The position numbers were made by a program, and so were the translations under genes. Shown piece by piece: positions 6,054 through 11,137 of a stretch of DNA of 11,137 nt; position 1 is the first letter of the stretch; each line of letters begins with the position of its first letter. Below the pieces are notes generated by a model, which saw only the letters and a program-made list of their open reading frames with translations, was not told the origin of the DNA and did not search any database. This DNA is from Defluviitaleaceae bacterium (GTDB lineage Bacteria > Bacillota > Clostridia > Lachnospirales > WRAX01): NCBI GenBank assembly GCA_009784355.1, contig WRBU01000022.1, positions 1 through 11,137 on the forward strand, given 5' to 3'.

Positions 6054-6708
6054 TTTTGTCAACTCATAATCAATCGAACTTTGCCAAACGCCCAACTGGT
6101 CTTGCCAAGCATCAACATTCGTACGTACCTTGCAAAAGCCCAACTTTTCATAAGTCCTCTGTGCCGCAATATTATTCACATTTGTGTCCAAAATTATTTT
6201 TTCAAACCCCTTGCAAAACAATTCATTAATAAACATACGCAAAAACCTCGTGCCATAGCCCTTGCCACGGGCATCTTTTTCAGAACCAGCGGTCAATAAT
6301 GGATTGTGCGGATTTCAAGACCGATTTTTCGCCAATCTAGGAGGCAGGTTCCGCGCGAACCCGAAGGTTCGTGCGGGTTCTGCCGACGACGAGTGGTGGA
6401 AAAGCGGACTTGGAAGCCGTGCGATAGCTTATTGACCGCTGGTTCTTACATATCTTTATGCCAATTTCCGCTACTTTTGCCCCCTTGTCCCTGCAAGACA
6501 TTTCACCAACAGGCTCGCCGTGAGCTTCCAAAATAAAAAGCCCATCCCCGTTCTCAATTTGCGAAAAAATCTGCTCGTCAGTAATATCAAGCCCATTAGG
6601 AAACCCCGCATGTGCCATCACATCCCCATCACGCCACCACGCACCAAGCAAAGGGGCATCACCACACCCCGCCGCCCTAATTTCCAATTCCCCATCACAA
6701 CAAATCAT
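6051..6708 (-). pseudogene. GNAT-family N-acetyltransferase gene split by a MITE-like insertion
   Basis: Two pieces of one GNAT protein lie either side of a 165-base palindromic insertion. The N-terminal piece starts at the ATG 6706-6708, with AGGGGG 7 bases upstream. It encodes about 88 native residues ending in AKVAEIGIKIC, then runs into the element and stops at 6337. The C-terminal piece encodes EKDARGKGYGTRFLRMF, including the acetyl-CoA pyrophosphate loop pattern R-G-K-G-Y-G. It then continues LDTNVNNIAAQRTYEKLGF to the TAG at 6051. The break falls between strand beta4 and helix alpha3, inside the acetyl-CoA site, so neither piece should work. The intact protein would be about 165 residues, normal for the family. 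Its original substrate is unknown. The start overlaps the end of dusB by 14 bases, suggesting former translational coupling. The pieces look otherwise undecayed, so the insertion may be recent. Confidence 0.88.
6282..6446. mobile_element. MITE-like 165-base palindromic element 2
   Basis: Perfect 18-base terminal inverted repeats (AGAACCAGCGGTCAATAA at 6282-6299, and its complement at 6429-6446) bound this insertion. When the right half is read in complement it matches the left half at most positions. The tip is CGAACC/GGTTCG around 6356-6371. The whole element is thus one imperfect long hairpin. It has no coding capacity. It interrupts the acetyltransferase gene, which supports its being inserted DNA. 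No clear long target duplication is visible. Its ends differ from those of the element at 3312-3473, although size and architecture are similar. Confidence 0.87.
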
Positions 6709-7651
6709 TCAAAATCCCCCTAACCTCATCAAAACTCTGCGAATTATTAACCGCAACCTTCGCTTGTGTCGCGCTATGTATGCCCTTTAAATACCAAGCA
6801 ATATGCTTGCGCATCTCCCGCAGTGCAATCTTTTCACCATCATGCAAAATTGCCGCTTCTGCGTGCTGCAAAGCCATTTCAATACGCTCTTTTGTAGTCG
6901 GTACCGGCAAAATTTCTCCTGTGGCAAAATAATGAGTTATACGGCGAAACACCCAAGGGTTGCCAAAACTAGCACGTCCCACCATCAAAGCATCAACCCC
7001 ACTTTGCTCCATAAGCTGCTTTGCCTGCTCAGCTTCGGCAACGTCCCCATTACCCGTAACAGGCACTTTTACGGCATTCTTCACACTTTTAATGCCATCC
7101 CAACACGCCTTGCCCTCATACATTTGGCTGCGGGTGCGCCCATGCACGGCAATAGCCGCCGCCCCGTTTGCCTCCACAATACGTGCTACTTCCACACAGT
7201 TTATGCTATTAAAATCCCAGCCAAGCCTAATTTTTGCAGTAACAGGCTTTTTTGTGGCATCCACCACAGCCCTCACAATACGCCCCGCAAGTTTCGGGTC
7301 TTTCATCAATGCCGACCCATCCCCGTTTTTCACGATTTTTGGCGCAGGGCATCCCATATTTATGTCAATAATTTCAAAATCAAAATTAGCATCTAAAAAA
7401 CGAGCCGCCTCAGCCATCACATCAGGCTCGCTTCCAAATAGCTGAATAGCAGTCGGGCGGTCGTCATCATCGTTGCGCAATAAAAGCTGTGTAGCCGCAT
7501 TCCCATGGACAATAGCCTTTGCACTCACCATTTCAGTAGCAACCAAGCCAGCCCCCATACGGCGGCAAATGCGCCTAAACGTCAAATCGCTAATCCCCGC
7601 CAAAGGCGCAAGCACAACATTCGTCACAAGCTCAATATCACCAATTCTCAT
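6695..7651 (-). CDS. dusB: tRNA-dihydrouridine synthase (DusB/NifR3 type)
   Basis: Dus enzymes use FMN and NADPH to reduce specific uridines in tRNA to dihydrouridine. The 318-residue product opens with the TIM-barrel start NVVLAPLAGISDLTFRRI. It carries the catalytic cysteine in NMGCPAPKIVKNGDGSALM (Cys101). FMN/RNA-binding segments follow: VHGRTRSQMY (about 169-178), VTGNGDV (198-204) and MVGRASFGNPWVF (223-235). The C-terminal helical domain includes RKHIAWYLKG. The ATG at 7649-7651 is preferred: AGGTGA lies 7 bases upstream and it gives the family N-terminus MRIGDIELVTN. A longer open frame to 7711 crosses the likely promoter. The 3' end overlaps the acetyltransferase start by 14 bases. 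DusB next to lysS and coaX is a known Firmicute arrangement. The substrate uridine is not established. Confidence 0.94.
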   Translation of the reverse strand: MRIGDIELVTNVVLAPLAGISDLTFRRICRRMGAGLVATEMVSAKAIVHGNAATQLLLRNDDDDRPTAIQLFGSEPDVMAEAARFLDANFDFEIIDINMGCPAPKIVKNGDGSALMKDPKLAGRIVRAVVDATKKPVTAKIRLGWDFNSINCVEVARIVEANGAAAIAVHGRTRSQMYEGKACWDGIKSVKNAVKVPVTGNGDVAEAEQAKQLMEQSGVDALMVGRASFGNPWVFRRITHYFATGEILPVPTTKERIEMALQHAEAAILHDGEKIALREMRKHIAWYLKGIHSATQAKVAVNNSQSFDEVRGILNDLL

Positions 7652-7676
7652 ATAGCCCTCACCTCTCCACCCTAAC

Positions 7677-7685
7677 ATTATACCA
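7677..7685 (-). promoter_or_regulatory. Extended -10 promoter of dusB
   Basis: The minus strand reads TGGTATAAT: a perfect TATAAT (7677-7682) with the upstream TG of extended -10 promoters. At 17-base spacing the -35 position holds only TGGAAT. Transcription would begin near 7670, leaving room for the AGGTGA ribosome site at 7659-7664. Confidence 0.55.
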
Positions 7686-7737
7686 CACAACACACTAACA
7701 TTCCATAACATATTTCAAATTCTCAAATAAATCCTCA

Positions 7738-7758
7738 TCATTGCGACAGCACAATCTC
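7738..7758. repeat. ATTGCG-type repeat, copy C1
   Basis: TCATTGCGACAGCACAATCTC resembles the ends of hairpin A at 8871-8900 (TCATTGCGG, then GCAATCTC). It is followed after two bases by REP-like copy R4. Sequences of the form GTCATTGCGA...GCAATCTC are widespread dispersed repeats in bacteria. That family link is from memory. Confidence 0.5.
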
Positions 7759-7760
7759 TT

Positions 7761-7784
7761 GTAGGGGCGGTTTGTAACCGCCCG
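7761..7784. repeat. REP-like palindrome, copy R4
   Basis: GTAGGGGCGG with a perfect 8-base stem, GGGCGGTT (7765-7772) and AACCGCCC (7776-7783), and loop TGT. It lies in the coaX-dusB gap upstream of the dusB promoter. Confidence 0.8.
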
Positions 7785-7962
7785 ACCAACTTCCGTTTGA
7801 AAAACCCATCTTACAAAACATAAACACAACACTCACAATCCATGCCCTACATACATACACTCAGTTTGTTAAAATCAGTTTAACTAAATAAGTCTTATTA
7901 CCTTTTGATTTTCAAAAATCTAGAATTTTGATTTTCAAAAGTCAAGAAAAAAATTCTCGATG
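7785..7962. other. AT-rich intergenic stretch with a 15-base direct repeat
   Basis: No gene is seen here. TTTTGATTTTCAAAA occurs at 7903-7917 and 7926-7940 (23-base period), and each copy can form a TTTTGA/TCAAAA stem. AGAATTTT (7922-7929) and AAAATTCT (7950-7957) are complementary. The segment is very AT-rich and adjoins the DnaA-box cluster. It may carry the end of the coaX transcript, but no convincing intrinsic terminator is visible. Confidence 0.5.
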
Positions 7963-8038
7963 TTATCAACATGTTTTCCACATGTTTTCCACATGTTTAT
8001 CCACATGATTTTAATAGTTATTAATATACTTATCAACA
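7963..8038 (+). promoter_or_regulatory. DnaA-box-like cluster after coaX
   Basis: Five nonamers in the same orientation: TTATCAACA (7963-7971), TTTTCCACA (7974-7982), TTTTCCACA (7985-7993), TTATCCACA (7997-8005, the perfect consensus) and TTATCAACA (8030-8038). The first four start 11, 11 and 12 bases apart, close to one helical turn. AT-rich sequence (TTTTAATAGTTATTAATATA) follows the fourth. The last box abuts the coaX stop. In Bacillus, DnaA-box clusters exist both at oriC and elsewhere on the chromosome. dnaA and dnaN are not in this window, so an extra-oriC cluster is likelier. Alternative: an 11-base tandem repeat (ACATGTTTTCC) that mimics boxes. Confidence 0.62.
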
Positions 8039-8806
8039 TTATTTATTCATTTCATAAATAAGCCGCAAACCATCCAGCGTAAGCGAAGGCACAATATGGT
8101 CAAAAACATCGCTCCCATGGGCAATGGTATGCGCCAAACCACCCGTCGCAACCACCTTTGCATTAGGGGCATCCATAGTTTCCCGCAACCTACGCACAAT
8201 ATACTCCGTTTCACCAATAGCCCCGTACAAAATACCCGCCTGCACGCTTTCTGTCGTGTTTTTCACAACAAAAGACGGCGGCAAAGTAAGCTCCACCTTC
8301 CCCAAAAGTGCCGCCCGCCCAAATAAAGCGTCAGCAGAAATTTTAATTCCGGGTGCTGTAATGGCGGTAATCACCCTACCCGTGGCATCCACAGCATCGT
8401 AAGTGGTCGCTGTGCCGTAGTCAATAATAATAACAGGTCCGCCAAAGCTCTTATACGCCGCAACACAGTTTACAATGCGGTCTGCCCCCAGCTCCCGCCG
8501 CCCCATACTCGTAAGGTCAATACCCAACTCCATATCTTTGCTAACAATTTTCGGCACAATGTCAAAATATTTGCGGATGGCATTAGTAAGCGAATACATA
8601 ATATCAGGCACAACAGAAGAAATAATAATGCTTTGCAAGTCTTTGCTGCTAACCCCCTGCAAGCTCAACCACGAATGAACAAAAATACCCATCTCATCCG
8701 ACGTGTGGTTTTGACGAGTACCCATGCGCCAACTGCGCAAAAGCTCCGCCCCTTCATACAGCCCAAAAACAATATTTGTGTTGCCCACATCTACAACTAA
8801 AAGCAT
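8039..8806 (-). CDS. coaX: Type III pantothenate kinase
   Basis: CoaX phosphorylates pantothenate, the first step of coenzyme A synthesis. It belongs to the ASKHA fold and differs from type I/II kinases in tolerating CoA. The 255-residue protein has the N-terminal phosphate loop MLLVVDVGNTNIVFGLY with Asp6. The pantothenate and dimer motif is ELGADRIVNCVAA (about 105-117). The second phosphate motif is IIDYGTATTYD (Asp129), followed by the adenosine segment ATGGLA (220-225). Length matches the family. The ATG at 8804-8806 has GGAGGG 6 bases upstream. A longer open frame to 8896 runs through repeats and is rejected. The neighbours ftsH and birA upstream and dusB downstream fit Firmicute synteny; birA and coaX often pair. 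A REP-like palindrome and an ATTGCGG hairpin lie in the 102 bases before it. Confidence 0.95.
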   Translation of the reverse strand: MLLVVDVGNTNIVFGLYEGAELLRSWRMGTRQNHTSDEMGIFVHSWLSLQGVSSKDLQSIIISSVVPDIMYSLTNAIRKYFDIVPKIVSKDMELGIDLTSMGRRELGADRIVNCVAAYKSFGGPVIIIDYGTATTYDAVDATGRVITAITAPGIKISADALFGRAALLGKVELTLPPSFVVKNTTESVQAGILYGAIGETEYIVRRLRETMDAPNAKVVATGGLAHTIAHGSDVFDHIVPSLTLDGLRLIYEMNK

Positions 8807-8846
8807 ATTAAACCCTCCACCAATTTTACGTAATTTCACACTCATG

Positions 8847-8870
8847 CGGGCGGTTAAAACCGCTCCTACG
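8847..8870. repeat. REP-like palindrome, copy R5 (inverted)
   Basis: Read on the minus strand it is GTAGGAGCGGTTTTAACCGC followed by CCG, with stem GCGGTT/AACCGC (8850-8855/8858-8863). It has the opposite orientation to R1-R4 and directly abuts hairpin A. Confidence 0.78.
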
Positions 8871-8900
8871 TCATTGCGGCACGCTTTTTGCCGCAATCTC
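8871..8900. repeat. ATTGCGG-type hairpin A
   Basis: A perfect 8-base stem, ATTGCGGC (8873-8880) and GCCGCAAT (8890-8897), has a 9-base loop ACGCTTTTT. On the minus strand the arm plus loop, ATTGCGGCAAAAAG, also occurs exactly inside MITE-like element 1 (3422-3435). It lies just downstream of the GIY-YIG gene stop. Confidence 0.75.
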
Positions 8901-8908
8901 CTGCCTCC

Positions 8909-9202
8909 TCAAAAACCCTCCCATTCCTCCGCCAAATCATCCCAAGTCGGGTTACCATTTTCAATAATTTTATTTTTACGCTCTCTTTTCCAGTTCTTAA
9001 TCTGCTTATCTCTCGCAATAGCCAATTCTATGTCCCCAAATTGCTCAAAATAAACAAGTTTATGGCAGTTGTATTTATAAGTAAAGCTACTTTTGTTCAC
9101 TCCGCTCTTATGCTCCCAAACACGCCTTTGAAGGTTGGATGTAACCCCGACATAGATAGTCGAATTATATCTATTTGCCATGATGTATACAAAACTGTCC
9201 AC
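8909..9202 (-). CDS. Small GIY-YIG nuclease-domain protein
   Basis: A 97-residue single-domain protein of the GIY-YIG superfamily (UPF0213/YhbQ-like type). The core motifs are visible. VYIMAN (5-10) and YVG (17-19) take the place of GIY and YIG. VTSNLQRRVWEHKSG (20-34) follows, with the conserved arginine and downstream histidine. KLVYFEQFGDIELAIARDKQIKNW then gives the family glutamate region and lysine-rich end. Such stand-alone domains are predicted to cut or bind DNA, but their role is mostly unknown. I chose the GTG at 9200-9202, which has GGAGGG 5 bases upstream and starts just before the domain. The ATG at 9242-9244 lies inside a repeat. The gene interrupts the birA-coaX pair and is bracketed by similar repeats in the same orientation, so it looks like an inserted cassette. 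Confidence 0.88.
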   Translation of the reverse strand: MDSFVYIMANRYNSTIYVGVTSNLQRRVWEHKSGVNKSSFTYKYNCHKLVYFEQFGDIELAIARDKQIKNWKRERKNKIIENGNPTWDDLAEEWEGF

Positions 9203-9220
9203 AACAACCCTCCAACACTC

Positions 9221-9280
9221 GTCATGGCGGTACTTACCCCGCATTGCTTCACAATGCTCGTGTTGCCGCCATCTCCTGTC
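9221..9280. repeat. ATTGCGG-type hairpin B (nested palindrome)
   Basis: ATGGCGG (9224-9230) pairs with CCGCCAT (9266-9272). Inside lies a second palindrome, GCATTG (9241-9246) with CAATGC (9252-9257). Its edges match those of hairpin A: on the minus strand GACAGGAGAT-GGCGGCAA at one side and CCGC-CATGACG at the other. It ends 18 bases upstream of the GIY-YIG start. Confidence 0.65.
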
Positions 9281-9287
9281 ATTTTAT

Positions 9288-9318
9288 AAGATTGCGGGAA
9301 AAACCATCCCGCAATGAC
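9288..9318. repeat. ATTGCGG-type hairpin C
   Basis: A perfect 9-base stem, ATTGCGGGA (9291-9299) with TCCCGCAAT (9307-9315), has a 7-base loop. It lies between the birA stop and hairpin B. There is no T-tract on the minus side, although TTTT at 9321-9324 (plus) would favour termination only of plus-strand transcripts. Confidence 0.7.
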
Positions 9319-9342
9319 TCTTTTAATGCATCCTACAACTCC

Positions 9343-10059
9343 CTACCTCAACGATATTTCACCACTGTAATAGTTTTTCTTTGTGCCATCACTCAACAAA
9401 ACCACAATACCGCCATCAACAGCAATATCAACAGCTTTGCCCTCAGCAATAACACCTTTTTCACCAATAATACGCACATTCTGCCCAATATTCACACAAT
9501 ATTGCCGCACTTTATCCAAAATATCAATAGAAAACCCCGCAAAAACCCTCGCAACAATTTCATCCCGCAATGCAACCAAATCCCAATTCTTACCAGTCTG
9601 CAAGTACAGCGAAGTAGCCGTATCTTCAAGACCTTTGGGAAAGCCCTCATTATTCACATTGACCCCGATGCCAAGAACAATAAAATCCCCGCCAATCTTC
9701 TCACAAGATATGCCGCAAAGTTTTTTGCCGCCCAAAAGCACGTCATTAGGCCATTTAATCGAAAGCGGCAAGCCCTCGCCGCAAACAGCCTTAACAGCCT
9801 CCACCGCAAAAACCCCCGCAGCAAGCGACAATAGCTCGTCCCCATCAAAACCTTGCAACGACAAAGAGACCGAGATATTCTTCCCAGCCTCACTATGCCA
9901 AAATTTTCCACGCCGTCCATATCCCGAAATTTGGTTCTCGGTATAGACAATAGTATTAAAACCCGCATAACCTCTGCGGCACATCTCTTTTAAAACAGTA
10001 TTGGTGGACTGCGCTTGCTCCAAAACAATCAGCCGCTTAATTTTCTTCGGTGTCATCAT
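9343..10059 (-). CDS. birA: Biotin-protein ligase (BirA catalytic type, no HTH)
   Basis: The enzyme makes biotinyl-5'-AMP and transfers biotin to a lysine of carboxylase carrier domains such as AccB. The 238-residue protein starts directly with the catalytic domain: QSTNTVLKE (17-25), the ATP/biotin loop SGYGRRGKFWHSEAGKNIS (45-63), and KWPNDVLLGGKKLCGISCE (102-120), which holds the catalytic lysine region. A short C-terminal SH3-like domain (about 190-238) follows. The winged-helix repressor domain of E. coli BirA is absent, so it should be an enzyme only and not an operon repressor. Two adjacent ATGs (10057-10059 and 10054-10056) can start it; the ribosome site is weak (GAAAG). It overlaps the end of ftsH by 23 bases, suggesting coupled translation. 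Confidence 0.93.
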   Translation of the reverse strand: MMTPKKIKRLIVLEQAQSTNTVLKEMCRRGYAGFNTIVYTENQISGYGRRGKFWHSEAGKNISVSLSLQGFDGDELLSLAAGVFAVEAVKAVCGEGLPLSIKWPNDVLLGGKKLCGISCEKIGGDFIVLGIGVNVNNEGFPKGLEDTATSLYLQTGKNWDLVALRDEIVARVFAGFSIDILDKVRQYCVNIGQNVRIIGEKGVIAEGKAVDIAVDGGIVVLLSDGTKKNYYSGEISLR

Positions 10060-11137
10060 CTTTCAAGTCCATTAAAATATCTTCGTCTATCAAAGAAGGT
10101 GCGGGACTAGGCTCGTTTTTAGCCGTCCACTCGTCGCCCTTTTTAGGCAACGGCGGGTCAAACATTGCACGAAGCTCAACAGCCGTAATTTTCTCTTTCT
10201 CAATCAAAGCATCAGCAATTTTGTGCATTGTATCCATGTATTTTGTCAAAATTTCCTTGGCTTCCTCGTATGCCCCGCCAACAATGCGCTCAATTTCTGC
10301 GTCAATTTTGGCGGCTACACTCTCGCCATAATTACGGCTTTGTACGTAATCACGCCCCAAAAACACCTCGTCATTTTCATCGTAAAAGGCAATGGGCCCA
10401 AGAGTATCGCTCATACCAAATTTTGTAACCATATCACGGGCAATAGCCGTCGCACGTTTAATGTCATTAGACGCACCCGTAGTGACATCTTTAATAATAA
10501 GATATTCAGCGGCACGCCCACCCATAAACGCCACAATTTCTTGCTCCATACGGACTTTGCTCATATACATTCTGTCGTCCTTTGGCTCTGGCATCGTGTA
10601 ACCGCCCGCCATACCCGTTGGAATAATGGACACAAGATGGGTAGAATCCAGCTCAGGAAGCACTTCCATAATAATAGCATGTCCCGCTTCGTGATAAGCT
10701 GTAATTTTCTTTTCTTTCGGCGAAATAACACGGGATTTTTTCTCCGTACCCACAGCCACTTTTACAAAAGCAAGACGGATATCCGCCATCGTAATTTCTT
10801 CTTTGTTGTTACGTGCCGCCAAAAGCGCACCTTCGTTAAGAAGATTTTCAAGGTCAGCCCCAGTAAAGCCCGACGTTAAGCCCGCAACAGCCGCCAAGTC
10901 CACATCCGCCGCCATTTTCTTGCCTTTGGAGTGAACCTTTAAAATATCCTCACGCCCTTTAATATCAGGACGGCCAACAACAACACGCCTGTCAAAACGT
11001 CCGGGACGAAGCAGTGCAGGGTCAAGAATGTCCGGACGGTTAGTAGCCGCCAAGATAATAATGCCCTCGTTTACACCAAAGCCGTCCATTTCAACCAAAA
11101 GCTGGTTAAGGGTTTGCTCACGCTCGTCATGCCCGCC
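10037..11137 (-). CDS. ftsH: ATP-dependent zinc metalloprotease FtsH, N-terminus outside window
   Basis: FtsH is a membrane-bound AAA+ protease that unfolds and degrades misassembled membrane proteins and some regulators. The visible part is 366 codons plus stop; it is open to the right edge, so the membrane anchor, Walker A and Walker B are outside. The first residues are [20 protein letters not shown]. The second region of homology follows, [20 protein letters not shown] (about 31-50) with its arginine fingers. The AAA lid contains [17 protein letters not shown]. The zinc site HEAGH is at about 149-153, and the third ligand is probably the Asp in [12 protein letters not shown] (about 225). 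The acidic tail ends LKDDDTEEN. birA begins within its last codons. FtsH upstream of coaX and dusB is typical Firmicute order. Confidence 0.96.
   Translation of the reverse strand, partial: GGHDEREQTLNQLLVEMDGFGVNEGIIILAATNRPDILDPALLRPGRFDRRVVVGRPDIKGREDILKVHSKGKKMAADVDLAAVAGLTSGFTGADLENLLNEGALLAARNNKEEITMADIRLAFVKVAVGTEKKSRVISPKEKKITAYHEAGHAIIMEVLPELDSTHLVSIIPTGMAGGYTMPEPKDDRMYMSKVRMEQEIVAFMGGRAAEYLIIKDVTTGASNDIKRATAIARDMVTKFGMSDTLGPIAFYDENDEVFLGRDYVQSRNYGESVAAKIDAEIERIVGGAYEEAKEILTKYMDTMHKIADALIEKEKITAVELRAMFDPPLPKKGDEWTAKNEPSPAPSLIDEDILMDLKDDDTEEN

Noticed and set aside
7917..7945. Minus-strand TTGACT-17-TAGATT as a dusB promoter
   Set aside because: The -10 matches only 4/6, it lies more than 260 bases from dusB, and it is built from the AT-rich direct repeat. 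The extended -10 at 7677-7685 is better placed.
7963..8005. CRISPR array
   Set aside because: The repeats are 11-12 bases with no spacers, far from the CRISPR repeat-spacer pattern, and there are no cas genes.
7963..8038. Reading the DnaA-box cluster as the chromosomal origin oriC
   Set aside because: dnaA, dnaN, rpmH and gyrB are not in the window, and the ftsH-coaX-dusB-lysS block is usually near but not at the origin. It is kept only as a box cluster.
8807..8896. Upstream start for CoaX
   Set aside because: The extra 30 residues come from REP and ATTGCGG repeats and contain no family sequence.
9203..9244. ATG start at 9244 for the GIY-YIG gene
   Set aside because: That ATG lies inside hairpin B. 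The GTG at 9202 has GGAGGG at 5 bases and begins right at the domain.
10223..10879. 218-codon plus-strand open frame inside ftsH
   Set aside because: Antisense to FtsH, with a histidine- and arginine-rich composition typical of shadow frames.

Overview
The window is about 11.1 kb of moderately AT-rich DNA. Every convincing gene lies on the minus strand. The gene set and order (ftsH, birA, coaX, dusB, greA, lysS, then cdaA-cdaR) are those of a Firmicute. FtsH-CoaX-DusB-LysS synteny is known from Bacillus subtilis. The greA-lysS pairing, the frequent TTG/GTG starts with strong AGGAGG-type ribosome sites, and two uncharacterised membrane proteins next to cdaA suggest the class Clostridia, perhaps a Lachnospiraceae-like organism. 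The class is inferred and the family is only a guess.

Layout in the direction of transcription, from right to left. (1) 11137-8039: the C-terminal two thirds of ftsH (cut by the window edge), birA overlapping its end, a small GIY-YIG nuclease gene embedded in palindromic repeats, and coaX. (2) 8038-7652: a 387-base gap with a cluster of DnaA-box-like nonamers at about 11-base spacing, AT-rich direct repeats, a REP-like palindrome and an extended -10 promoter. (3) 7651-6051: dusB, overlapped by a GNAT acetyltransferase gene that is split by a 165-base palindromic MITE-like element. (4) 6008-3479: a perfect consensus promoter, greA, a VOC/PhnB-like gene bracketed by REP-like palindromes, and lysS. 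(5) 3473-3312: a second, unrelated 162-base palindromic MITE-like element. Its inner-left end supplies the -35 box of the next operon. (6) 3281-1: two uncharacterised membrane proteins, cdaA (c-di-AMP synthase) and the start of cdaR (its regulator), which runs off the left edge.

The genes are mostly housekeeping: membrane protein quality control (FtsH), biotin attachment (BirA), the first step of coenzyme A synthesis (CoaX), tRNA modification (DusB), transcript cleavage (GreA), lysine charging of tRNA (LysRS) and c-di-AMP signalling (CdaA/CdaR). The unusual content lies between them: two long-hairpin MITEs, at least five REP-like palindromes whose stems vary in a compensatory way, a second ATTGCGG-type hairpin family, and a DnaA-box cluster. 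No complete transposase, CRISPR array, tRNA or rRNA was seen. No plus-strand gene was convincing.
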